From Klebsormidium nitens (lineage: Eukaryota; Streptophyta; Klebsormidiophyceae; Klebsormidiales; Klebsormidiaceae), in the NCBI GenBank assembly GCA_000708835.1, contig DF237141.1, forward strand, positions 87,665 through 151,664: 64,000 bases of DNA, written 5' to 3'. The number at the start of each line of letters is the position of its first letter. The first letter of the stretch is position 1. The position numbers were made by a program, and so were the translations under genes. The notes beneath the pieces were generated by a model. The model did not search any database, was not told where the DNA came from, and was given only the letters and a program-made list of their open reading frames with translations. Below are positions 1-12,300 of this stretch, piece after piece.

Positions 1-316
1 GCTTTTCAGGCAGTGAGCCCACGACCATTAGCGCTGGAACCTGCGGGTTAATAAAAGGGTTTAACGACGGACTTCAGGTTTTAGTGACAGGCTTTAGGCT
101 CGAGGTGTTGCACTGGGGTTGACTCTGAAATTGGGCTTCTTGGGGCAACCATAAGCGCCGGGACCTGCAGGTTAGTGAAAGGGTTTAGCAACAGGGTTTA
201 CTTTCAGTGACAAGGTTTAGGCTCCGGGGGCCTCATTGGGGTGTCTACCGGGACGGGCTTCTCGATGATTGAGCCCACGACCATGAGCGCCGGGACCTGC
301 GGGTTAATACAGAAGT
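1..316 (-). repeat. three copies of an acceptor plus exon start (last TRRAP exon in window)
   Basis: Copies at about 17-63, 139-188 and 271-316 share a core whose minus-strand reading is an acceptor (CCGCAG) followed by codons for VPALMVV. The leftmost copy, closest to the off-window exon, is taken as real (start at 40). The others would be ghost copies. Which copy is used is inferred from the rule seen elsewhere in the gene. Confidence 0.6.
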
Positions 317-3300
317 CTGCGGGTTTGCACGCCACCTCATTTGATGCCGTGACGCAAAGGACATGCGAGAAATCTTAGGTAAGGGGAGAGACAGACACCT
401 TGGGAGCAGACGACAAAGAAGGCTGAAAAAATCCTTGAGAACAATTTTTCTGTACCGCGGGAACAGTCACCTTGCGCTGCTTGCCCGACCTCAATGGGTC
501 CCTTTTGCACCAGGATCGCGAGCAGAACTCTCAGCCCCTGCTTGAGCTGAAGTCCGTGAGCGCTTTCTTATAAGCGTTAAAGCCCTTACCAAGATCGCTC
601 AGCGTGTCTTGATAACTCCTAAAGAACAACGTAAAAGGAGCGGACCATCTTACCCTTGCACTGTTGGGAGCAACCTCGATCGGCCCTTTTTCCACCAAGT
701 TCGCCAGCAGTACCTCCAGCCCCTGCTTGAGCCAGAGAACGTCTGCAAGCGCTTCAAGTTTTTGAGAAACTCTGAAGTGCGAAAAACACACACCCTGGCG
801 CTGTTTGGCGCGACCTCGATCGGCCCCTTCTCCACCAGAATAGCGAGCAGTATGTCCAGCCCCTGTTTGAGCCCGCATTGCGTCCGCTAAGGCTTTTCAG
901 AGACCCTTTAAACTTCTGAAAGACAAACACTTGAGACTCCAAAGTGCAACCGTACTCACCCTTGCGCTGTTTGGCGCAACCTCAATAAGCCCCTTCTCCA
1001 CCAGGATTGCAAGCAGAATGTCCAGCCCCTGCTTGGGCCAGAAGAAGTCTGCGGGCAATTCAAATTTCTGAGGAAGACCCTCGAACCTCTGAACTGCAAC
1101 GACACTCACCCTTGCACTGTTTGGCGCGACCTCGATCGGCCCCTTCTCCACCAGAATCGCCAGCAGAATGTCCAGCCCCTTGAGCCAGAAGACGTCCGCG
1201 AGCGTTTTCTTATATCCATGAAGGCCCTTTACAAGAGCGCTCAACATATTTTTGAAACTCCTAAAGAACAATTTGAGAGAATGGGACCATCTTACCCTTG
1301 CACTGTTGGGAGCGACCTCGATTGGCCCTTTCTCCACCAGGATCGCCAGCAGAATGTCCAGCCCCTGCTTGAGCCAGAAGACGTCCGCGAGCGCCTCCCA
1401 GTCTTGCTCGCTGATGATGTAGCACAGGCGCGCGAACAGCGTCTTGCCGATCGCCTCGTTGTACAGCGCAAAGAACTGCTGACGTAGGCCCGGCTCCGAG
1501 CAGCGCAGGCCGAGCATGAACGTGCGCTCCACCTTCTGGAAAACCTCCTGCGACTCGGTGGAAGAGGTGACGTCAGCCCTTGAGCCGTGACGTCAGCACG
1601 TGCGGATTACGGTTGGCAGCGAACTTCCGCCAGAGGCCCGGCTGCGAACAGCGCAGGCCGAGCGCGAACATGCGCTCCACCTACTGGAAGACTTCCTGCA
1701 AGGTCTAGTGAGTCAGGTGACGTCAGCATGTGAGGTCAGGGGACAAGAAGCACAAGTCAGCAAGTGCCCCAAAGGCGACGCCAAGAACCAAGCAAAAAGG
1801 ACCCAAGAAAACCGTTAAGGAAGCATGGGCGTGATCTCCAACTTCCAGACCAGCTGCAGGGACAAAGCGAAAGGATCATACGAAAGCACGTGATAACAAG
1901 GTGACGTCAGCAAGCCACAAAAAACACGAGTACGAATCAAGCACTCAAAAGCACGGGCCTTCGATCCTGCTTTTCGCGAACGACCTGCCAGTAAATGGAG
2001 GAAGGTGACATAAGCATGCCCAAACATGACGCCAGCGTGACAACAAGATTTACCGAGGATTGGATGAGAAGATCATCTGGCATTCTTCGCAGCCTTGGCG
2101 CATGGCAAACCCTGGTGTTCAGATTCCTTCTCGATTCACGGCTTGAACCAATAGAACACAGATTAAGAGGATCGCTAGAAAATCCATGATTCACCAGAAA
2201 TGTCACACGTAGCAGAGAGCAGATGAAAGTTGTAACGGACCTGGCGTAGACCCGGTGAGTGATGCGTCACGTCCGCGCACAACCGGTGCAGAAGCTTCAG
2301 CAACTTCCCGTCCCACTCTCCCGCCAGTTCCTTCCCAAAGTTCGCTTTATCCACTTGCGCCAACTTCGTCATCAGCATGAGCACGTCCGGCTGCTTCAGG
2401 TTCCCGGACGCTTTGCTGTCCGGCTTCTCAACCCACTCCTTAACCACGTCCAAAACCTCCATTCGGACGCTGGGATCCACCGCCGGTTCCGCGAGGATCG
2501 TGGGCAGCATTTGCAGGAACACGATTCGCTGCTGAGGGATCCCCAAAACCCGTAAAGACGCTAACCTCAGCGCGAGTTTCAGGTTACCCCAGGGGGGCAA
2601 TTCCCCGGCGGTTTTTGCGGCCTGCACCAGGTTATACTGGAGCACCGCCTGCGGGTCTTGGGGGTGGCTTGTTTTCGGGTTAGGCAAACCCGCGCCGTCG
2701 ATCATGAGCTTCAGGAAGCGCTGCCCGATGCGAACTAGGGCGGGGACGAACTTGTCCACGAACGACTTTTGCAGGGGGGAGAGGACCTTCAGGATTTGCA
2801 GCGAGACGGTGAGCCCCGTGTGCAGGGTTTTCAGCTCGACGGCCGGGTTAGTGGGCTGGTTAGACGCGTTGGTTAGCTGCTTGATCAGCATGTCTTCCAC
2901 TTTGGTGTGGATGGACTTCACTTCGGGGGGGAGGCTGAGCGTGTCCGTCGGATAGGCTTGGTAGACCATTTCCAGAACGGAGCACAGCTTAGCGGTCAGC
3001 TCGGAGTTGCGGATCGCGAAACACGGGTCCAGCACCTTGAAAAAAGGGGAGACCCAAAGATCAGCACTTGAAGAACTCAACTAGCAGATGTTTTGTTAGG
3101 GTAGTGACGAACGAGCACCTTGAGTGGAGGGGAGCAAACTCAAACTTCGGAGGTTTAAGTCTTCCGAAAGACACCGATGGTGAAATGATAAACAGGGGGC
3201 ACGCACCAGGAAGTATGTAACAGGAAAAGAAAGTGCTAGCCGTTGATCTTATTAAGCAAGTGATAGAGCCTCAGGCGAACGGATGAAGAAAGAGAGCTCA

Positions 3301-6300
3301 GATTGTGACCGTAACCCTTCTCCTCTTGCCGTGGCGTCTACATGTTGCTCGATAATATGCTCCAAGGAACCGACAAGCTGAGACCCTGACACTTTACACA
3401 AAGGACCCATCCTTTATAACTCAGGCAGAATCTGCTGGAACAGACTTAGACCAAGCCTCGACCCCTAATAGGATGCACACCTATGTAGTGTGCATCCTTC
3501 TGAGATACACAATCCTTGTAACCATCAAGCAGGTCATCTGAGCCGACATCTTAATCTAGCAACTATTGATATTGCCGGACTCGGGCAACTGGCACGCCTG
3601 CTCAGCACATCCAAGCTGGTGCATAGTTCAATCTGGTCGTTTTGGCAAATCCCAAACCCATATTTTAACCTGATCAGTCTTACTCTATCTGGGGTCTTCA
3701 GCCCTAAGCCTCATGTTACCTGGTGTATATGCATGTTGTCAGACTTGAGGAATTGGCGCACCTGCTTAGCAAGCACGACTTTGAGCACATCCAAGCCGGT
3801 GCTTATAATTACCCTGCCTAACCCAATCAAAACCCTTATGTGACTGGTTTCGATTGCTGCAACCGGTTACTCCTCCTAACGTCAAGTTCTAACCCACCTG
3901 TGTATCTGCATGTTGCCCAGTTTGGCGCGCCTGCTTGGCAAGAGCACGTCCAAGCCAGTAGTTAGAGTCCACTTGGAGACGAAAGGTAAAACCTCAGCCT
4001 TGCCATAACGTTTCCGCACGTTGCAGAACACCGTGACTCGAATGGTTTCTTACCTGGTGGATCTGCATGTTGCCAGACTTGAGGAACTGGCGCGCCTGTT
4101 TAGCGAGAACGACTTTGAGCACGTCCAGGCCGGTGTTGAGCGCGGGCGGGACCTCCAGGCCGCGGTTGTTGGGTGCGGACAGCAGCTTCTCCATGTAGTG
4201 GAACTTGACGGTTGCGGTTGGCCACAGGTCCAGGCACTGCAACAAGAACCGGATAGACAGATCTGGCATCCGCAGTGTTTATTGTTGGCATATTTACGAG
4301 CAAGGGTTTCTACTTGTTCGCCCTCTGCCTAGAGAATACAGCGGTAAATGATTCGGCCTTAGCGCATGGTGGTCAGAAGGTCAGAGCTGAAAGCCTGACG
4401 ACGCCGGTCAGCTTGTAAGCTCACGGTAGCAATCCCTTCGCGACTGTTCCGAACTCCTATTCTTGTCGGTTCGGCACTGTAAGATAAGAGAAGAGAGCGG
4501 GCTCGGATCCTGGTGAAGGGGAATATCCACCCCAGGTCGGAGAGACTCCAATTCTGCACGAATAAGCCGGAGACTCTTTGTCCCTCAACGTGTACCTGAC
4601 TTGGACAATAGTGGTTGGCCACAGATCTAGGCACTGCATCAGAAGGTGCAAATGTTTCCTTCATAACTGATAACCGACTTGAATCATTCGCAAGACGGAC
4701 ACAAGATTTCAGAGACCCGCGACGTGCTGTGGACGGGGATGGCAAAGCGCGGGTGGTAAAGGAATCGAGCCAAGGCTCGTTTCCGCAAGAGCTGACGTCT
4801 TAAGATTTGCATCCTTTCGGCGGGCACCAAGGTGACCAACGCTTGTGCCGCCTGCATTCAGATGCAGCTTGCAGCCATCTTGAGAAAGAAGCTTAAAGTC
4901 TGTCGACTGTAACATATAAATGAAGCCACCACTTCCCAATTCTGATCCCGAAACATGGTTGAGAATGAGTGGCCAGCGACAGTATGCGGACGAAGCAGGC
5001 TGGCACAGACTCTTAACCAATCAAGGGCTCCTCACCTGTCCCAACAGGTCCAACGAAGGCGTGTACATGACCTTGTGCTCCTTGTCCTTCGACGGCTCCG
5101 TCAAGAAGCAAACCCGCGTCAAGAAGCTGATGATCATCTCCTCCATCGCCGGACTCGGCCGGAACTCTTCCTCCGGCGGCCCGGTCGGGGTTCCCGCGTT
5201 TGCGCCGGGCGTCGGAGGGATCCCCCCGTCAACCGGTGTCGCGATCGGCGCCCCGCCCTCGCCCTTGAGCCGCTTGACACCATCCTTTTCGTCGTCGTCG
5301 AAGCCCGCGCCGGACGACGTCCGCTTGCTGCCGCTCCCCGGGTGGTCCACGTCCATGTCGAGGACCCCTTCCGGGTTCTGCGCGCCGCCCGGGATTTGCG
5401 GCGGGGGAGGCGGCGGGTTCTCCGCCTCCTCCATGCGGCGCTTCTCCCACTGGACCACCAGCCCCGCGAGGTCGATCGCGAGTTTGCGGCTCTCGGGGGG
5501 CGTGTTTTGGGGTAACCCTAACCGACTGAGGCTGTTAACCATCTGAGGGACGAACTGGGCTCTGCTCGGGTAGAACAAACTAGAGTGGCGAACTAGGAGC
5601 TGGAAGATGTGCGTCAGGTGCGCCATGGAGTGGCCCTCTTCTACCAGGACCTTTTTGGTGTACCGGATCCATATGGGCACCTTGGAGTCGCCCACTTTGA
5701 GGGGGAGCCGGACGGGGAGCGACGGGAGGAGCGTGTCAAGCGCCTGCTTGACGAGCTGGCGGGATTCGGGTTGGCACGTACGAAGCAGGGCGACGAAGAC
5801 CTGAGAGGCGAAAGAGAGGGAGTTCAGGTTCTGAGTGTGCCAATAAGAAGGAAAGTCGACTAAAGCAGGAGACATTCGATCCGAAGCCAATCAAAATTTG
5901 AGCTAGTCCTTCTCAAGAGTGCCTCCGACCATGAAAGGGGTACCTCAGACCGATGCACCTGACCAAGTTTACTCTTTTAGATCGCTTTCGGCCATTCGTT
6001 AAAACCGAAACAACCCTTGCTGGCGTCGTTAGACGACGGAATCTGGAGACCAAAAAGTCCAAGCCTTGGGACCCTGACAGCACAAGCGAACCTTCTTTCT
6101 TGCTTGACCACAATGGCAAACCTGTATACGTCAGGACACCGGGTACATGCCCGGAAGCTATACTTCTCTGGCGCTTGGTAAGATTCCGTCTGCTAGCTTT
6201 CACAACAAAAGCTCTCCAAAACTCTCTTGCTCCAAACCTCGGACCCTGAACGTCGCGTCTCCGCAACACGGAAGCCAATTAGGACCCCTGTGCCCGGTTG

Positions 6301-9300
6301 ATGATCTTCGGAGGCGCCTGACAGGCCCGGAAGGAACCAAAGGGTGATCGAGGCCCGCTGGTCGGAGGTGCTGCCTTCCTCGCTGACGAGATAGAGCGGC
6401 TCACAAGCTTCGAAATCCAAGAAATCTAGACAAACCCTAGAATCTTAGATCAAAAGAACCCGTAGGTTACAAAACTTGCCTGGAGGATGATCTTCTCGGG
6501 CGCTTGGTAGGCTTGCAGGAAGTGGCAGACGTTGACGAAGGCCCACTGCTTGGACGAGCTGGAGTCCTCGCGCTTGAGGTGATGCCAGCCGTGCTTGATG
6601 AGCTCCTTGCGGTGCGGGTTGAGCTCGCGCGGCATGTGGCTGATCAGCGCCGTCGCCAATTGCAACAGCTCGATGCGCAGCGGCTCCTCGAACGTCTCGC
6701 TGATCTGCAAAGACAATGTCATATTGGTTTGAACCCCTTTCTGATATACGCAAATTAAGCGATCCTATGTGTTGTTTAGAAGTGAGACACCAAGAGCTTT
6801 CCTTTTCCGAGCGGTCTGCTCGCGTGATCAACTCTCTGGTGTCTTGCCTACAGCAGCTCGATGCGCAGCTTCTTCTCGAAAGTCGCGCTGATTTGTTGAG
6901 AAAAAGGGCTTGGAAATGCATTTTCACCTCCTCCAGTTTTTGCGGGACAAATCTAAAGGAAGGAAAGTTGTTGGACGACGAGTTCCTTGATCCTCCGCAG
7001 CTGTTATCTCGGTAATCTAGTTAACTTTTTGAGTTTTTGCTTGAATTAGGAAGCTAAGGAAAAATACTGTGCGCTCAGAATGTTCCTTTCGTGGCGGTCT
7101 GTCCAGTTTCTTCCTTCTGAGCCCCCTCGTTCTTTCTCATATTGGGATCTGTCATAGAAACAATTAGCTCCTGAATGCAGCGCTATACTGGATTTACTAG
7201 TTCTTTTTCCTTTTTCTTCTTCGTTTCTACTCTCTGCTTGACATTTTGCGTTGGGGGTCATGTGTAGGGGGCCATCCCGTCCCCCTCCTGAATAGAATGG
7301 AATAGAACGGAACGGAATGAACCCACAAAAATGCACGACAAACTTTGTCCAATCAGGACCCTCACCTCCGCAGGCGGGTCCAGCAGGTGCTCCACAATGA
7401 TCCCGATCGTCGCCTCCTCGATGACGTCATTCGCCTCGCCGTGCGTGAACGCGTACGTCAGCATGGGCAGGATCAGCAGCTGCATCGCGACCACCAGCAG
7501 CTCCTGGCTCAGCGCCTTCTGCCGGAACAGGTCCAGAAAGCGGAGCAGAACCGCCTTCTTTTCCGGGGGGGTGTACTGCTCCGGAACCTCGATCATGAAG
7601 AAGGCCTTGAGGAAGGTGTAGTCGATGCGCGTCGGCGTGAGGAAGATTGACAGCATGTCGAACAGGACGTTCACTTCGGACCGCTCGTGGCGCACAAAGT
7701 TGAGGAAGCACTTGATCAGCCGCTTGCTCTCCTTGGCCTGGAGAAGGCAGAAGAAGGGGTTTCGGTGTCGTTATAGACGATGTCACCTCTCTGTATCATT
7801 CCTGCCCCGCTTTCACAAGCTGATTAGGGGGCAAAGCATACCAAACGGGGTGTGCATGAGTCCGGAATATTCAGTCCGACACATGTCTGCAGAACTTAGT
7901 CGGAAGTTTGAAATGCACTTGACCAGACGGTCACTCTTTTTGTTCTGCACACTTGACAAACAGCAGCTATTATCGGACACAAACTGTCCAATTTTTGTCA
8001 TCCTGCAAACCTACCAAAGGTAAGTTCGAATCAAGCCAGAGGTCAAGTTGCTTTCCACAAGAGCGGGAACGCCCGTGACTTTCGTCCAGCGCAGAAGTAT
8101 CTGTCTATACACTTCGCGATTGCTTCGCGATCAGCCTTACTTGCGGCACGTTCAGCTTCTCCTCCTGCCGGATCCGCCCCGCGCGCTGCGGCGACCGCCA
8201 CAGCTGTACGAGCGCGTCGAACATCGGCCGGTTCTCGTGGAGCCAGTTCGGCAGCAGCTTAACTAGAGCGGACACTAAAGCCACCCCCTGAAACTGTACC
8301 TCTCCGGGCGCCCCCAAATACTGCTGTGGAACCACGATCGCCACCGACGGCGTTCCGGGAGTTGCGGGGGGAGTGCCCGGGGTCGGGTTAGGGTTTTGGG
8401 TTTGCCCAGGGTTGACGTGCTGGTTTTGGGTTAGCATCTGGGTATTGGGCGGTTGGTGGGGGTTTAGGGGAGGTGCCGCCGGCGCGGCCGGGTTTTGGGG
8501 GTCCGGCGGGGGAGAGGCGGGCATTTGGAGGTTGGGGAAAGCTTTGGCGATGATCTTCTCGGGGCTCTTGGCGAGCTCGTTGCGCAGGGGCTCGCCCGCC
8601 TCGGACCGGATGATGTCCAGTAACCTGCAGTGGGTTTGCAATGAGTGTCAAGTCGATAAGCTTCTGAATTGAACACGATGGCGGATTTGGTTGCAAGCGA
8701 ATGATGTCAAGTACCTGGCAGACCATGTAGAAAGGGTTTTGGATTCTAGTCTACGGAAGTGATGCCCGCCTGCGGATGTCGTGATTTAAGGATATGTCGT
8801 GCCTTAAAGATTCAACGTCTTTGTTGAGTGAGTGAAGCAAGGCAAGATCGTGGAAGCTATTACACTGCTTCGTTGGTTCTGTGGATCCCTTGAGGCTCCA
8901 CAGACTGGCAATCTTCTGTCACTGGATCGAGAGCGAGGTCTTTCTTGTGGAACTCCATAATCGCAGCTCACGTTCGACCTGGATATGCTCTTGCTGAACG
9001 ACAGACTTGCAGCCGAAGTCTTCCGTACCCATGCGGTTCTCGTGGAGCTTTCCCCTGTCCAGAGCTCCTATACGTACGAGGTTGAATGACTTTGTCACCC
9101 GCCATGAACATGTCCTCACCTTGTGAAGAAGGCCGGTTGGTTCAGCCGCTGCAGGAAGTAGTCGACTGCGTCCGTCGAGTAGCGGTTAAGGAACTTGGTT
9201 AACGGGAGGCGGTAGGGGCTGTTGAGCTCGCTGTAGACCCCCGTGGGCGGCAGCGCCTTCTCTAACTGGATGGTTAAGCAAACCATGGGGTCCAGGAACT

Positions 9301-12300
9301 TGGCGGCGGCCGGCGGGAGCAGGTGGAATAGCTCGAGCACGGCTGCGGACAGAAACGGACAGGATGTAGGTTTGCAGCTTTTGGTGCGGACAGGGAACGG
9401 ACGGATTTGCGTTGCAGCTTTTGATGCGGACAGGGTACGGACGAAGTGTGCATTTGCACATATCGTTGCGGAGAGGGAACGGAGGGAAGCTGCCTTGGCA
9501 ATGTCTGATGCGGACAGGAACGGACGGAGTTTGTTGCAGCTCTTGGTGCGAACAAGAACAGTCGGAATTTTGGCTTGCAGCTTTTGGGCGGCCAAACGGG
9601 TATTGAAATTGAAAAAGGCAAAGAAACTGAGGCGCACCCGAAGCGTTCTAGAGGGCGGATTCGATCAAGGAAGCTGTCAAAAAGTGAATGGTCCAACGGA
9701 CAATCCCTTGGTGCTTCCCATGAAAATTGGCTTCCAAGGTATCTGACAGAGAAAAGTGGACTGACAGGCAATAAATCGGGCACCCGCAAGCAGAACCACA
9801 GACAGGAAGCTAGCTCCGAGCAAAAAAAAGGAACATTCCAGTCAGGGAGAAAGCTTTGACAAGACAACCAGTTATTCGTCTGTTCTTCGGCTTTAACACA
9901 AACTCAAGATCGGGCGAACAACAGAAGCAAGAAATCGAGTCATATGGAAAAACGGGCATGGACATTATTGACACAAGAAGCAAAAAGCCCTCACCGGCGG
10001 CAATCTTGGGCTCGTCCCCGTTCTTCCACCCCTTCCCCGTTGTCGCGATCAGCTTATCCAGCTCCAGCCACTTCTTCAGATGCTCCATCAGCTTCTCCCC
10101 GAGTGTCACGTTGAACCAGTTCGCTAGCAGCTCCAGCAACCGGGCCAGGCCTTGGAGCAGGGGCATGTTCAGGTTCTTGTAATGCGCCAAGTTGACCAGA
10201 ATTGGTCGCAGGCTGGTTTGGAGGAGCTCTTTCGGCATCTTCTGGTCGCGGATAACCTGGCAAGGTCAAGGGTGAAGGTTAGAATCCCGATGTCCCAGGC
10301 TCTAGTGGACAGTCGGTATGTAACAGTGCGCCAGGTTAACCAGTATCGGTCGTAACTGAAGGAGTTTGGAGGAGTTACTTCGGCACCTTCTGGGCTCAAT
10401 AACTTGGCGGGATACGTAATAACTTTCCAAATGTTGAGATGTGGCCATACTTTCGACTTTCAAGTTTATTGTTCGCTGCTCATAATGCGCCAGATTAATC
10501 GAAACAGGGTTCGTTGCTCAAAGCTCGTAGACTTACATATTTACCTCTGCATAAGCATAGACTTCCAACATGTGTACCTGTCGGAGACCCTCCTTGGCAA
10601 CTACGAACGAGTGTTCGGCGAGTGAGCCGCTGGCAAAACCTTCACCAATCTTCACTCAGTATCACCTACAAGTCTTCTTATTAGAACAACAAGATAAGTC
10701 CAGCTTCTGCCAGTTCTCACCTGTCGCAGCCCCTCCTTGGCGACGGCGACGATGTCCTGGTTCTGGCAGGTGAGCCGCTTGAAGAACATGCCGATGATAC
10801 GCGTGCGCAGCTCCGTGTGCTGCGCGTGCTTCAGGTCCGCCCACGCCATCGCGGTGCACAGCAGCTCGATGCACGCCGTGCGCAGCTTCGTCAGCGTCGC
10901 CGTCGTCTTGGGATTCAAGTACTTCCCGTGCATCGCCTAAAAGAAAGTCAAGTGAATTTGGGCTTCTTTCCTTTCATCGATCGTACAAGTGAGATCTCCC
11001 GTGCATCGCCTGCATCAAATGAGAGCTCAGATCAAGAATGCACGTCAAGAAGCATATTAACCAAAGCTGCACAGCTGCCCCTGCTCCGCTCTCAGCCGCT
11101 CCTCTTCCTCGACACGCCTGAGCGTCGCTGCTCTACTCGCTGCTCCCCTAGGCCAGACCCTCCTACCCGACGGTTTGCGCTCAACCTCGTCCGAGCACAC
11201 GCAAACAGAGGACGGACTAAGAATCCTCAGAAGCTTCATTATCTTCCTCTCGTTCTCACCCGCTCGTCCGTCTCGACGTTCCTAAATACCCTGTCCAACA
11301 TCAGTTCTCCCCATGTAACCCTTCTCTTGGACGGCTTTCGGCTTACTTACATTCACCAACATGAGGAAAAAGTGGTGTAGTCTTGCCCCGTTCTCACCTG
11401 CTCGTCCGTCTCGGCAATACCCAGCGCCTCCTGCAGGATCATGAGCAGCTCCGGCGTGACCTTCAGCAGCGGCGGCCGCAGCGCGAGGCAGAAGTTGAGC
11501 GCCATTACTGTGCCCACCTGGCAGACACGTCGGGTGACGTCAGCAAGTCCTTAAAAGACGCAGGCAAGGTGGACACTTGACCTCGATTAGACTGGCATGA
11601 CGTCCCAAATAATCGCATGTCGCGTCCACATATTGTAAGAGATCCACGTAGCTTGACGTGATGGGGCGCCTCCTTGCCTCATAAACGGCAAACCGATGCA
11701 GACTGCCGAAGGGATTGAGCTCCATAATAAAGGAGAAGTACCAGCGATTCGTGAATCAAGCATCAGGAGTCAGCATATAAGCTTGTAACCCGTATTTAAA
11801 ACATCGCAGGCGTAGGAGAGAAAATCAAACAAGTGTTGGTTCTTCCCGTCGTTCCTAGATTGCTCATTCTGAAGCCAAGTGCCTTCCTTGCAACCAGCTG
11901 GAGGAACGTAAAAAGACGAACGAGTAAAAGAGTACAAGTAGCCCTTGAGAAGGAGGGAAGGAATGCTCGCCTGCGCCTCAGCGTGCTTGGCGCGCAGCGG
12001 CCGCCCGACGAGCATGTTGAGCAGCGGCCCGTGCAGCGGCTCCAACAGTTCGGACACTTCCGTGCCCCATCGCTTCGCCAGGAACCCCAGGCAAGTTTGG
12101 ACGTTCTTCCGGACGTTCTGACTCGCCGCCGGGTTGAAGAGCTCCGCGGCTAACACTTCGACGACGCCCTGGAAGCTCTGCTTGTCTTGGGCGTCGGAAG
12201 TGGAGGCGTCAACGGCAGGGTTGACCACCCTGTGAAAAAGAGGTTAGGAGGGGTTAGGGGTTGTGGTTATGTGGATTTAGGGTTTTGAAGTGCCGGGAAT

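Noticed and set aside
531-878. Minus-strand open frame with APNSAR and LLANLVEKGPIEV, as a separate small gene
   Set aside because: It is made of ghost copies of the TRRAP exon at 1296-1547, with no independent start or flanking structure.
4920-5546. 208-residue plus-strand frame with Gly runs
   Set aside because: It is antisense to the large conserved TRRAP exon 5036-5800; the Gly runs are the reverse of its proline stretch.
8025-8050. tRNA-like TTCGAATC T-loop word
   Set aside because: No matching acceptor, D or anticodon arms could be drawn around it.
12240-12300. Telomere-like TTAGGG/TTTAGGG words
   Set aside because: Only isolated, irregular words in an intron, with no tandem array; the same words occur in coding exons.
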